The translations under genes and the position numbers were made by a program. From positions 25,525,501 through 25,589,500 of the forward strand of contig NC_089045.1 of assembly GCF_034140825.1 (NCBI RefSeq): a stretch of 64,000 nt of DNA. Reading direction: 5' to 3'. This document shows, piece by piece, positions 1-9,637 of this stretch; within the stretch, counting starts at the first letter, position 1; each line of letters opens with the position of its first letter. The notes beneath the pieces are model-generated. The model saw only the letters and a list, made by a program, of their open reading frames with translations, made no database searches and was not told the DNA's origin. Source of the DNA: Oryza sativa Japonica Group (Eukaryota > Streptophyta > Magnoliopsida > Poales > Poaceae).

Positions 1-72
<72 letters not shown>
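1..72. repeat. (AT)n microsatellite at the left edge
   Basis: An uninterrupted AT dinucleotide run reaches the first base of the window, so its true length is unknown. In the second tandem copy (around 19822-19833) the same place has only about six AT units after unrelated sequence. The repeat lies in intron 1 of the NLR pseudogene and appears to have expanded in copy A. A run this long could also be where an assembly contig ends. Confidence 0.95.
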
Positions 73-75
<3 letters not shown>

Positions 76-1264
76 GCGACCACTCCTGACGAGGTTGTCG
101 AAGAAGCCACGCCGCCGAAGCGCTGCTTCTCACCATCCCGTCAATTCTCTTGAAAGTATTTTTTTCTAGTAATGATGTAAAAGGAAATTGCAGACACATG
201 CAGACACTTACTAGTAAAATTTTCGAGCTTACCTCCTTGAAAAACATGCAGACACAGTGATAATATGAGAATCGCCTGATCTGTGATACTTGGAACGGAT
301 GTCCTGTGCACAAGCTTGCAATTTCGACCTTCTGTGTGGACACCACAACTCGGCTTCCATTTCGCATGTTTGGTAGATTCGATCTGATGGATTCCCATTC
401 TGAAACGGTGTTCAGGTCTTCTAACACAATGAGGTACCTCTTTTTATATACTTCCGTCCTGAACTTAGTGAAAAGCTTGACTTCTGCTCCTTGTCGCTGT
501 TGTCCAGAGTTTGTGTAGAACTGACTCCGCAAAGCCTGGAAGAACTCACTTAGATCAAATGGATGCATTATCTTTATCCAGGCAAGACATTCAAAGTTTC
601 TTTTTATTTCTGGGTCATCATACACATTCCTGATGATGGATGATTCCCCATGATCGCCTTCTGTTTCCCAGATGGAGATGACCTGAAGGTCACCATCATT
701 GTTGGTGAGCAATTCAGCAAGATCCCCTGAACCACTCAGCTCCTTTGCGATGTCTCTCACCTCAACGAGGGCATCAGATGCTGATGAGCCACCTGCAGCT
801 GGCCCGACAGGTTTGGAGCCGGAGTCAGAGATGAGGTTGTAGCGCATGTTCCTCTGGCTCACATCCTCCACTCTGGCCTTGATCTGCTTTATGTCAGCCA
901 CCGCCTCATCCAGGGGAAGAACCGGCGCAAGGCAGGACGGCAGCACCGGCGCCATGAACGAGGGGAACAACCGGTGCCACCAAGCAGACTTCTTGTCAAG
1001 GTGGATTACAAACTCGATGCAGTCCTCGACGTCTTAGGCAAGGTTACGCACCTGCGTTACCCAGGTCCTCACCACATTGTTGTTCGCTTGCCCCCTCCCG
1101 ACGACGTTGAGGAAGGACTGCATCATCTGGAACTCATCCGTGATGAACACCAGGTCATGCTGCACCCTCTCCTTGAGCTGGTTCTCCTCCAAGATCGCCG
1201 ACTGCACCTTGATCACCGTCCCCTCCACCACCGACTTGGTGAGCCCAAGCACAATGTCCGCCAT
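1..1264 (-). pseudogene. NLR resistance-gene pseudogene, exon 1, unit A (partial)
   Basis: The frame starts at the ATG at 1262-1264 and encodes the coiled-coil (Rx-type) N-terminus MADIVLGLTKSVVEG followed by a first NB-ARC. Exon 1 is 233-1264 (344 codons) and ends at a GAG^GTAAGC donor; the rest is intron running off the window. Residue 77 is a TAA stop at 1034-1036, just before DVEDCIEF, where relatives in this family have tyrosine (RDLAYDVEDC). Reading on in the same frame gives a degenerate P-loop (ISIWETEGDHGESS in place of GxGGxGKT), a kinase-2-like block YLIVLEDL and an RNBS-B-like block GSRVVVST. A first NB-ARC without a working P-loop followed by a second, intact one is a layout I recall from rice Pik-like NLRs. 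The stop is also in unit B, so it predates the duplication. Confidence 0.85.
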
Positions 1265-2172
1265 TGTTTCCTCAGCCTCTACTCTCTGATGTGTCTGAGT
1301 TTGTGGTGAGCTAGAAGCAAATGATGCCGCTAAATTGCTAGATCGGAATCATGGGTAGGAGCTGCATCTGGGGTCGGTATTAAAAAGGACAGATCAGCCA
1401 TTGAACAATAAATTTGGACATTATTACTGTATTAAACTAGACTATCCAGGTCAATGAAACAAGCTGGACTAAGTCCTAAAAAAAATTAGTAGATTTAATC
1501 TAGCGAAAGAGCCCTTACGTTAACAAATGTGGAACAGCTGATGCCTTGAATGATTGGATCAGTGAGCCTTCCCCAACCCAATATCTTACTCAACTGGAGA
1601 CGTATTGATTGGTACTACACGCTGTAACATGGGGATTGGTTGACAAAAAATAAATAAAATTAGTCAAATTATCACAAACAAATCACACCGTTTGATAAAC
1701 AAAGTGGGAGTACATTAGTACAAGCATTCCTACTAATTCCTCAGTCTTTCAGTTGTTTACTATGAATTGGTTTGCTAATCAGTCTATGTCTATCATCCAA
1801 GATCCCAAATGCGAACGCCCAACGCCTAACTCTATCGCAATCCAAGTTGCCTTGCATACCTCGCGGCTCCCGGGCGTGGGCGCTCCGGTTCGCCCACGAC
1901 ATCCTCTCAGCCTCCGACGGTGGCCGCCACACCAGCCATCCTCCTCCGCGACGGCGAGATCCGGCGGTGAGCCGCCGCCGCCGCCTGTGTCGCCTCCCAT
2001 CCATGCCTACCAAACCCACCGGTTTGCTCCATTTCGACGCGTGGAAGGCCCCGTGGGCTGCAAAAGTCCATTCGGATGGGCCGGGCCGAGACCAGTACGA
2101 GTGAGTTGGGCCGGCCCAATATGCGCAATTTTATACCCGTAACTCCGTTTTTCTTCAATATTGACAACTTAT

Positions 2173-2449
2173 GCCCTCTTTGTTTAGGCTTAATATTATT
2201 GGCTTAGACTTTTAAGTCAGCTTATTAGCTTATATGATTTATAAGCCGGTGGATTTAATGTCCTAAGTTTAATGATGGAGTCATGCATCTACCTCATATA
2301 AGCCAAAAAAGCTTCACCAACCTAGCTTTTGGCTTAATAGTGTTAGAATGGCTTATGGCTTCAAAAAAGCCAAACGAAAAAGCCGCTTGTTTGTTTAGAC
2401 TTAGACTTTTCCGTTTATAAGTTGGCTTATAAGCCTAAACAAAGAGGGC
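2173..2449. mobile_element. MITE with long inverted ends, hAT-like (unit A)
   Basis: The left end GCCCTCTTTGTTTAGGCTTA is the exact reverse complement of the right end, and the interior repeats the words GGCTTA and TTATAAGCC in both directions. It is 277 bp with no coding capacity. The flanks both contain TTGACAACTT (2161-2170 and 2462-2471), but a clean target duplication directly at the ends is not obvious. The end sequence resembles plant hAT-derived MITEs; that superfamily call is inference. Confidence 0.75.
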
Positions 2450-2558
2450 CTAGAACTTTAATTGACAACTTTAAACTACTTCCTCGGTTCCTAATTATTT
2501 GTCTCATAATGGTTAACCAAGAAAAAAAAAGAGACTTGTCGAGGATAATGGAGTAATA

Positions 2559-2815
2559 CTCTCTCCATTCATGTGATAAGTCATTTTGACTTTTTTTTAC
2601 TCAGACTTCTTAAAAGTGATCAAGATTACAAAAAATATAACAATATTTATATCACTAAATTTATTTTATTAAATCTAAAATAGAATATATTTTGATAGTT
2701 TCTTTGTTTTATGTTAAAGATATTTCTCTATTTTACTATAAACTTAACAAAGCTAAAGAAAGTTTGACTTAAAACAAAAATCGAAACGACTTATAATATG
2801 AAACGAAGGTAGCAG
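2559..2815. mobile_element. Stowaway-type MITE (unit A)
   Basis: It starts CTCTCTCCATTC and its right end reads, in reverse, as the usual Stowaway end (ACTTATAATATGAAACG). It is AT-rich, about 257 bp, and flanked by TA dinucleotides at 2557-2558 and 2816-2817, as expected for Tc1/mariner-related MITEs. Confidence 0.75.
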
Positions 2816-2914
2816 TATATAGAGATCAATAGTATATATGGTTACAAATTATATCCCTTTTGATTATTTGAAACAAAACATACATGGGCTTGAATAACCT
2901 GAATACAATCCTAT

Positions 2915-4252
2915 CTAGAAAAGTGAGGGTTTTATCCAAACCGGGGAGGGCCAATTCAACCATGGAGGCGAATTCTCGGTACACGCAAAGCTCTGTAAGC
3001 TCTTACTTGTCATGTCCCAAATACCTATCTCTCGCCAACTATTCTTATACATGTAGACATACTCAGATGAGTCATCGGTAATGTAGGCACAATTTGGCTT
3101 TAACATAGGATAATCCTTGGTTGAAATGCACATTGTGCTATTGTATCCAAGGAATAATGCATGATCATCCAAGCTCTTCATCTTCACAAGTTTTTTCCGA
3201 TCAAAATCGACTCTGAACACTTCAATGTCAGTTGTCTTGAGCTCTAGATATGGATACATGTCATCATTGATACCAACGATAGGATCTAGGTCATCATCGT
3301 CATCGTCCACCTCAAGATTATTTGGATGCTCCGATGAAGATGTTGCCATCAGGTCAACATAGCTCCTCCATCTCCGTACTTGAAGGATGTCACCCCATGG
3401 CGCCCGTAGGAGGTACATGGCCGAAGGGTACCACCGTTGTGGAACTTTGCCTGTGATCTGTCTCACGATAGGAGAATCTCCATTGAGATCTAAGGTGTAG
3501 ATGGATCCATCGAAGCATAGCGCGTAGAAAAAGCCATCATCATCGTTGTGAAAGAAGTCTTCAAAGCCACCGAAGCAAGGGTGTTTGTCCAGCGAGACCC
3601 ACGTCCATCGCTCATCACCAGGCCGGGCGAACGAGAGCTCGCCGCACTCCATATGGGCGAGCAGCGCGACACAAGCGCCCCCACCGGTGGACGGGCTACA
3701 GGAAAGGACCACCCGATGGTACATGCATTCCCGTGCCTCATTCGCCGTGAGTAGGAGTGGCTCTGGGTCGAGCCCAGGTGTCGAACTCACGAAGACGTTG
3801 TACATCATGGCACCGTTGTTGCCTGCACCGGTGAAGCTCTTCTCCACATGGTGAATTCCGGTGATAGGAGGGAGACAGGCTTGGGCGCCGGTAATGGGAT
3901 TGATGAGGCGGAGGTTGGAGACCTCGTCGGCGGTGACGATCCAACCGTGCCCCGCACCGACCACGGAGTGTTCGGTGACCACGCCGAGTGGGAAAGGGAC
4001 TCGGATGGACTCGCCAGTCAAGGGGCAATGGACGACGGCGTTGTTCGGGGAGTAGGCCTCACAGGCGTAGAACAGACACGGGAGCTGCTTCGCCGATGAT
4101 GGGAGAGGGAAGCGGGCGCGGCGGACGGCGGTAGACGCGGCGCACCATGAGGCACATACAGCGCTGGAGCGGATCAGGTCTGGGATGTCCAACCGCTCCA
4201 TAATTATTAGAAGGACGTCCTCCAGCAACTCCGCCCAGTCGGATGACTCCAT
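2915..4252 (-). CDS. F-box protein with DUF295 C-terminus (unit A)
   Basis: Single exon, 445 residues. The start is the ATG at 4250-4252 (MESSDWAELLEDVLL); the frame is open further upstream but has no convincing ATG there. Residues about 5-45 form an F-box (WAELLEDVLLIIMERL, then SSAVCASW), the part that would bind the SKP1 subunit of an SCF ubiquitin ligase. The C-terminal third ends in the block typical of plant F-box/DUF295 proteins (CAYITDD, then EIGIWDMTSKSL). The middle resembles the degenerate beta-propeller of this family, and a run of six aspartates lies near residue 318. Substrate unknown. The family is very large and fast-evolving in grasses. The protein is identical in unit B. 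It is divergent to the DIS3L2-like pseudogene, with a short GC-rich gap between them. Confidence 0.85.
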   Translation of the reverse strand: MESSDWAELLEDVLLIIMERLDIPDLIRSSAVCASWCAASTAVRRARFPLPSSAKQLPCLFYACEAYSPNNAVVHCPLTGESIRVPFPLGVVTEHSVVGAGHGWIVTADEVSNLRLINPITGAQACLPPITGIHHVEKSFTGAGNNGAMMYNVFVSSTPGLDPEPLLLTANEARECMYHRVVLSCSPSTGGGACVALLAHMECGELSFARPGDERWTWVSLDKHPCFGGFEDFFHNDDDGFFYALCFDGSIYTLDLNGDSPIVRQITGKVPQRWYPSAMYLLRAPWGDILQVRRWRSYVDLMATSSSEHPNNLEVDDDDDDLDPIVGINDDMYPYLELKTTDIEVFRVDFDRKKLVKMKSLDDHALFLGYNSTMCISTKDYPMLKPNCAYITDDSSEYVYMYKNSWREIGIWDMTSKSLQSFACTENSPPWLNWPSPVWIKPSLF

Positions 4253-4495
4253 TATCCTCTCCTCCTCGGTGTCGGCGGTACAAAAATTTGGGCGTAACAC
4301 AGTGGCCAGCAACAAATACATAGTGCGGGTGTACCCCGAATCCGATCCACCTAACGTCGTCCGAATCCAAAACCGTCGCGGCCACGTCACCGAGTTATCT
4401 TGGGCCGCCTGATAGCCTGGTGGTGAGGTGGACGGCTGAGATCGCTTAAGGAGCACTTCGTTTTCTCCTCATCGATCTCTCCAGCCTCTCCGCCG

Positions 4496-4529
<34 letters not shown>

Positions 4530-4612
4530 ACGACGAGTCCCTCTTCCCTTCCTCTCCTGTCTCCTCGCCAGCCTTCCTACTGGCCACACGGCCTCGACGG
4601 TCTCCTCTAAGG
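4253..4612. promoter_or_regulatory. Divergent intergenic region between the F-box gene and the DIS3L2-like pseudogene (unit A)
   Basis: This 360-bp gap lies between two start codons facing away from each other. It is GC-rich with a CCGCCGCC-type repeat near 4497-4530, common in grass 5' leaders. No clear TATA box is visible for either side. Treating it as a shared promoter is inference from position alone. Confidence 0.35.
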
Positions 4613-4912
4613 ATGGAGGGAGAGGATGAAGAGAGGCAGCATTCTGCGGGGATTCGCGGCTGCGCAGGTGTGGCAGCAGCGGGCGGGCTTGAGCGAGACG
4701 AGGGAAAGCGGGGAGGTGGGGGGGGGGCACCGTCGGATGGGAAGATCGAGAAGCTGAGCGCGGAGGAGCGAGTCGCCGCAGTCCTTCACCACCTGGTCGG
4801 CGCCGTCGATGGACAGGTGGACATTCACTGCTTCCCGATGGGGTACCTACCAACCCGTCTCGAGGTCGGCATCCCGGCGGCCCGGTCACCCCTCAGCACG
4901 CCGGCAGACTGA
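4613..4912 (+). CDS. Short GC-rich ORF, possible first exon of the DIS3L2-like pseudogene (unit A)
   Basis: An ATG-started frame of 99 codons (MEGEDEERQHSAGIRG at the start, then KIEKLSAEERVAAVLHHLVG). I do not recognise the family. It lies on the same strand, upstream of the exonuclease-like exons, and has the GC bias of a grass first exon, so it could be the relic N-terminus of that gene or a small independent gene. It is unchanged in unit B. No splice connection to later exons can be shown by eye. Confidence 0.3.
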   Translation: MEGEDEERQHSAGIRGCAGVAAAGGLERDEGKRGGGGGAPSDGKIEKLSAEERVAAVLHHLVGAVDGQVDIHCFPMGYLPTRLEVGIPAARSPLSTPAD

Positions 4913-5496
4913 GCGGTTGAGATATATTCACAGTACATCTCTATATTCCCTTTGTTTGTTTGTTTGTTTTTGTTTTGTTTTGGAGAGAGCTATTCGCTTT
5001 CTTTGTTGTTGTATCATCAAATTGGTCACCGTTGCTACTGCATATCATCACGAGAAATGAATCAATGATGTATGCAGAAGCTAGTAGCTTCAATGGTAGT
5101 TGCATCAGAAAACAGAAAGCATACTGTGGTTCCTCATGAGGATTTAGGCACGTCAAATTAATAAGTCTAACTTATTTATGGAATCCCCTTATTTATACTA
5201 TGTAGTATCAGGCTTGTGCGTTTTGGAAATTAATCACTGCAAGAAGTTTTAAAGTGTTTTCCGTTTTCCATTACAGCTATCATTTGGAGCTCCCTGCTTT
5301 ATTAGATGGCCAGCATGCTCATGTTGGGTTCCCCCCTGGACAACAGCTGCAATAGTTATCAATGGTAAACAATATATACTTCCTGTGATTTATTGCTTGA
5401 AGTCCCTACAGATGGAATGTCATTTGTAGCAAGAAAACTATATGAATATGAGAGGATGATATCAAGTCCCTTAGGTGCCTTATATGAGATCTCAAA

Positions 5497-7124
5497 GAAT
5501 TTGATGGATATTAGATTTTTTTAATGGAAAGGGTATTAGATTTAAGGGTGGAGATTTGTCTCTTGAAACTGCAAAACTTATGATCCTATTTGATGAAAGT
5601 GGAACTCCGTGCAATAGTTATTGCTATTAGAGGAATGATGATTGTTTCATTGTTGAGGAGTTAATGTTGTCGGCAATTTTGTCAGCTGCAGAAGTTATAT
5701 CCAGCGCATTCCCAAATTGGTGCATTACTCGGTAGGCACCCCGAGCCTAATTTATGTAGGTCTCGAGAGTTTGAGGCGTTTGTGCCAAAAATGGCTTTGA
5801 ATTGGATAGTTCATCATCTGGTCAACTTCACCTTTCACTTTCCAGAATGAAGGAGAAGTTAAAAGATGATCCTGTTTTGTTTAATATTATCATGTTTTAT
5901 GCTTCAAAGCAAAAGCGGCCAGCATAATTTTTTTTTGCACAGCAGACATGATAAGCAGGAGGGATGATTGGACTCACTAGTCACCATGCATTATCTGTCC
6001 CTCTATGTACACATTTCACATCACCACTTTGAATATATCCTGATATAATTGTTCACAGAACACTGAAATGCAGTAATTGAGGCTGAAAGATGTATCTGAA
6101 ACAAAGGAGATCTCTCTTAGGCCAAAACGAATTCAACATTGCACCTTGTGAGATTATACGTGGATGCTTTACATGCCTCCAATTTAGTAAGGATGCTGCT
6201 GAATCCAAAGAAAGGAGCGAAGCATTGTCTGCTGCAGCTAAGAAGTTTAAGCTCCCTTCCTCTGAAAATCTTGGAGAGATTGCTGAACATTGCAACGAAA
6301 GAAAGTGCGCCGGCCATTGTGCAGAAGAAGCTGGTCAGAAGCTCTACATGTGGACACTTATAAAGAGGAAAGAGGTACTATGCTCCATCATATTTTGGCT
6401 TCTGCAGCTGATTTTATATAAGCTTTGATTTGAAAGGCTTCTAGTTCTAGTTCTACTTTTGCAGCTCCTTGTTGCCGATGCTATAGTTCTGGGGCTCAGA
6501 ACAAAGTTCATGTACGTTTATGTGCCCAAACTAACGGTATATATTTGCCTAACCTCATGGGAAGCACTTTCTTTTGTTGCTGATCGTTTTACTTTGCCTT
6601 GATACGATTAATCTTTTCTATGTAGATGGAACGGAGGATACATTATGATGAAGTTGAGAGCCTATCTATTGAGTGCTTGGAAGCCACTGGAATGTTGGTG
6701 CTTGAAGCATGCAGGAACAGGCCTCCTCAAAGGAGGGGAAATCAAGTGAACTGGTGAAGTATAGAGCTTTTGAGGAAGTCATCATGGTGATGAACCCATG
6801 AAGTTGCTTTGGTGGTTATTTGGTTAACCCGTCCGAATTGATGTTATCTGAAGAAAATGAGAAATCTGGAGCAACAGAAGCTGGTTGTGACACTGCCAAG
6901 TCAGTTTTGCTGGGTGATGAAGCCGTGAATGCTCTAGTTGCCCTGGCTGTCCTGCCTCCGGTGATACAATTACTCGAGCGAAGTTCCTGTGGCTCTTCAT
7001 GCGACTCTGCGGTGGACACTGGAGTTTTTACATTCTCTTTGGTGAACAACAGTAATAAAAATGATAGAAGAGTAGCATTTAAAAGTTCCTTCAGAGTTCA
7101 TCAAGCAAATATCAACTTATAGTG
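5497..7124 (+). pseudogene. DIS3L2/SOV-like RNB exonuclease pseudogene, introns retained (unit A)
   Basis: Fragments in changing frames match the C-terminal half of plant DIS3-like exonuclease 2 (SUPPRESSOR OF VARICOSE), which degrades RNA 3'-to-5'. Visible pieces in order: LETAKLMILFDESGTP, CFIVEELML, SAAEVISSAFPN, KNGFELDSSSSGQLHLSLSR with MKEKLKDDPVLFNIIMFYAS, then MYLKQRRSLLGQNE, FSKDAAESKERSEALSAAAK, GEIAEHCNERK, GQKLYMWTLIKRKE, and a C-terminal block near 6822-7119. Intron borders survive (donor GTACTATG near 6375 and acceptor TTTTGCAG near 6465; a second intron ends CTATGTAG before ATGGAACGG), so this came from a genomic copy and not from mRNA. Stops and frame changes interrupt it, for example TAG soon after the NSYCY block. 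The N-terminal RNA-binding half is missing. Unit B is the same, so decay preceded duplication. Confidence 0.8.
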
Positions 7125-7788
7125 TTGTAGATGTTCCATTGACCTCAATGTCAAGTAGTCTTCTTTTTTACTTCAGGCCACTTGACCAAGTCCCAGATTC
7201 AGTTTTGACAGAAGAAAGACTCTGTATCGGTGATGTATTTGTCAGTTGATCCTTCATCAGCTTGTCCGGAGCTACCTGCAGTTTTTTTTATAGTGGTGAA
7301 CTCTTACACATGTTTGTCATGTTGCTTTGTTACTCTGGTGAAGAAGAAAAATAGTATTGAAGTTTCATTTGAATGAACATCTTCAGGCTCTTTAAATCTT
7401 GAGCAACTACCATTTGTTCCTTCAAAAAATCAAATCTGAGCTTGAGTTGAGAAGCGAAATATGATAGTACCACCTCGAATATATATAGATCATATCGTAA
7501 AAATGCAGCTTCCTGTACAGTCAAACAATCTCAGAATTTCTACCCAAATCCTACCTCCATGACATCACGAAACAAACTGCAAATTTCTGTTTCTAACCCA
7601 ACAGTTGTCTGGATTTCTCTGCACATCCTATTTCTAACCCAGGAATTGTGAACTGTCTAACATGGATTCTAAGCAGAGAACATTTCTAACCCAGGAATTG
7701 TGAACTGTACATCTACTCACAGAACTGTCTGCTGACCCAAAAACTGTTCCCTCTGAACATTTACTCTCCTGACCCAAGAACTGTTTGC
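7125..7788. other. Intergenic stretch (unit A)
   Basis: No gene recognised. A phrase of about 24 bases (TTTCTAACCCAGGAATTGTG and onward) occurs twice, at about 7629 and 7684, with weaker copies around it, forming a small irregular direct-repeat cluster just 3' of the zinc-finger gene. Confidence 0.5.
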
Positions 7789-8832
7789 TCACTTCCCATG
7801 GATGTTCTTCTTATGACGGTAGTAGTCGGCAAGATTTTGGAAGAAGTTGTGGCAGTAGGAGCATTCCACCCTGTCCTTGCTGCGCATCAGCTTGCGATGG
7901 CAAGTACAGTAGTGGGGCCTCATGGAGCCTGACGACAAACTCCGTGGTTTCGAGCCCTCGAAGCAGCTGGTGCACGGCTTCTCCCCTCTCCCTGCCTGAT
8001 CGCACTCGACGAAGAACGAGAGGAGAGGGCCGTGCTGCGGAGGTGTCTCGCCGGCGACGATGGAGACGGGCGGCTCCTCGTCTTCCTCCTGCAATGCCGC
8101 AGTCTTGTCGGTGTCGGCGTCCCAATCTTGATCGAAGCCCTCCCAATCTTGATCGAAGGCGTCCCAATCAGGCCAATCGGCGTCGTCGGCGTCATCGTCG
8201 TCGTGCATTGGTGGCTGCAGCAAGTGGGCGTCAGGGGCGGCCTCGCCGGCGTGGGCGACGGCTTCTTGCAGTGGTGGCTGCAGCCAATGGGCGTCAGGGG
8301 CGGCCTCGCCGTCGCCGACGTGGGCGACGGCTTCTTGCAGAGGTGGCTGCAGCCAATGGGCGTCGGGGGCGGCCTCGCCGGCCTGGGCGGCGACTTCTTG
8401 CGGGGGTGGCTGCTCACCGGCGACGAGGAGGGCAGCGCCGCCCTTGTCCTCCACCGCCGCTCCCGCACCCTGGAGCTGCCTCCCGGCATTGTTGTTGGAG
8501 GCGTCGGGGAGGCCACGCTTCTTGTCACCGTTCTTAGCGTCGGGGAGGCCGCTCTTGTCATCGGCGACGGCGGAGGCCCCCGCACCCTGGAGCGGCGCTT
8601 CCCGATCGTTCTTGGCGTCGCCGTTGAACGCACCCTTGCCATCGGCGACGGCGGAGGCGCCGACCTGCTCCTCCTCTGCCCCCAATTCTTGGAGCCACCG
8701 GTAAGCGCCGTGGCCGCCCTCGTCGGCGACGAGGACAAGCCTGTCCACGTCGTGGGGCGGCAGGTGTTCGTCGGCGACGCCCCCGCCACCGCCCACCTCG
8801 TCCACCATGCTGAGCCCTTCTTGAATCGGCAT
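7789..8832 (-). CDS. C2H2 zinc-finger protein with internal tandem repeats (unit A)
   Basis: The start is the ATG at 8830-8832 (MPIQEGLSMVDEVGG). The frame is open upstream but has no ATG there, and a TATA box lies 154 bp upstream. It encodes 347 residues. The C-terminus has one C2H2 finger, CSYCHNFFQNLADYYRHKKN then IH (C-x2-C-x12-H-x4-H), preceded by further Cys/His pairs (CTSCFEG, HYCTCHRK) that may bind metal. The middle has three tandem repeats built on GEAAPDAHWLQPPLQEAVAH, then acidic D/W-rich repeats (DWDAFDQDWEGFDQDWD) that could act as an activation or interaction region. I do not know the function; a nuclear DNA- or RNA-binding role is inferred from the finger. The frame is identical in unit B. 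Confidence 0.65.
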   Translation of the reverse strand: MPIQEGLSMVDEVGGGGGVADEHLPPHDVDRLVLVADEGGHGAYRWLQELGAEEEQVGASAVADGKGAFNGDAKNDREAPLQGAGASAVADDKSGLPDAKNGDKKRGLPDASNNNAGRQLQGAGAAVEDKGGAALLVAGEQPPPQEVAAQAGEAAPDAHWLQPPLQEAVAHVGDGEAAPDAHWLQPPLQEAVAHAGEAAPDAHLLQPPMHDDDDADDADWPDWDAFDQDWEGFDQDWDADTDKTAALQEEDEEPPVSIVAGETPPQHGPLLSFFVECDQAGRGEKPCTSCFEGSKPRSLSSGSMRPHYCTCHRKLMRSKDRVECSYCHNFFQNLADYYRHKKNIHGK

Positions 8833-8985
8833 CAGCGTCCCCGCGTCGACGATGCCGTCGTCCTCCTCTAAAACCTCGCCCCGCTCGACGACGCACTGCT
8901 TGATCACCTCGGCGAACTGGGGAAATGGGGAATGCGTGGTATTTGATTTCTTGTTTGATCCTGACACCGAAGCAGAGGAGGGGAG

Positions 8986-8992
8986 ATTTATA
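8986..8992 (-). promoter_or_regulatory. Probable TATA box of the zinc-finger gene (unit A)
   Basis: On the minus strand this reads CTATAAATCTCC. It is 154 bp before the chosen ATG, predicting transcription start near 8955 and a leader of about 120 bases. It supports the later ATG over any upstream start. Confidence 0.55.
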
Positions 8993-9081
8993 GTGAGATT
9001 TGTATTGAGCGCTTGTGGCTTTGTGGGTTCCTCGCGGATGGGAGAACGGGAGAGGCTGCAATGGCTTGATCCACCGTCCAA

Positions 9082-9637
9082 GCGAGATCCGACGGATATA
9101 ATTAAACGATATTGGTTACCGTTAAACTTAGTTCATGGAGGGAAAAGCTTGCGTACCTGTTAATTTATTTTTGTTATCTGTACTTTGTTTAAGGTAGTGT
9201 TTGTCTAATTCTTGCACTTGGTGGTTTTTGCCTACTCATTTTTTAACCAGGAAATTAACCAGAGTAGAATAAAGGAACGAGTCCATTTTATAACTCCTTT
9301 GTTTTGTGGTAATATAGAAAACTAATTCTGAACTTTATAATTGAATATACTTCAACTTTCGACTCTCAAAACCATGAAGTTTTTTACTTGTGCCTGAATA
9401 TAGAGCTGTTTTGGTTGATGTGGTGTAAACCAAAAACTAATTTTGAGTTTTTAAAACTATTTAAAGAGTAGAAAAAAAGTATTTCTCGCTAAGTTTTTTT
9501 TTTTGGTACAAGTGAAATAGCATACAGTTGGCTTACGAACAATAGATTGAAAGCTAAATAAACACTATTTTTTGAAATGGGACGAATATTCTTTATAGCA
9601 TTGTAGATTGAATTTATTAGTTTAAATTTTCAAGGCG
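9082..9637. other. AT-rich intergenic stretch (unit A)
   Basis: No gene, RNA or clear repeat seen. Poly-T and poly-A tracts only. Confidence 0.6.

Larger units (their letters stand above)
1265..2914. other. Intergenic stretch with two MITEs and a GC-rich block (unit A)
   Basis: No recognisable gene. Bases 1750-2142 are GC-rich and open in several frames on both strands, but none of the translations shows a known motif or any conserved look; this may be an old promoter or first-exon remnant. Bases 2173-2449 and 2559-2815 are MITEs. Two of the few substitutions between units lie in the GC-rich block and one in the second MITE. Confidence 0.6.

Noticed and set aside
1741-2167. Overlapping open frames on both strands in the GC-rich block upstream of the NLR
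   Set aside because: Amino-acid composition is typical of random GC-rich DNA and the few substitutions between units include amino-acid changes.
7785-8871. Long plus-strand open frames (250 and 279 codons) opposite the zinc-finger gene, and their unit B copies
   Set aside because: They are arginine- or valine/glycine-rich translations of GC-rich codons read in the wrong frame; the minus-strand frame carries the zinc finger and a TATA box.
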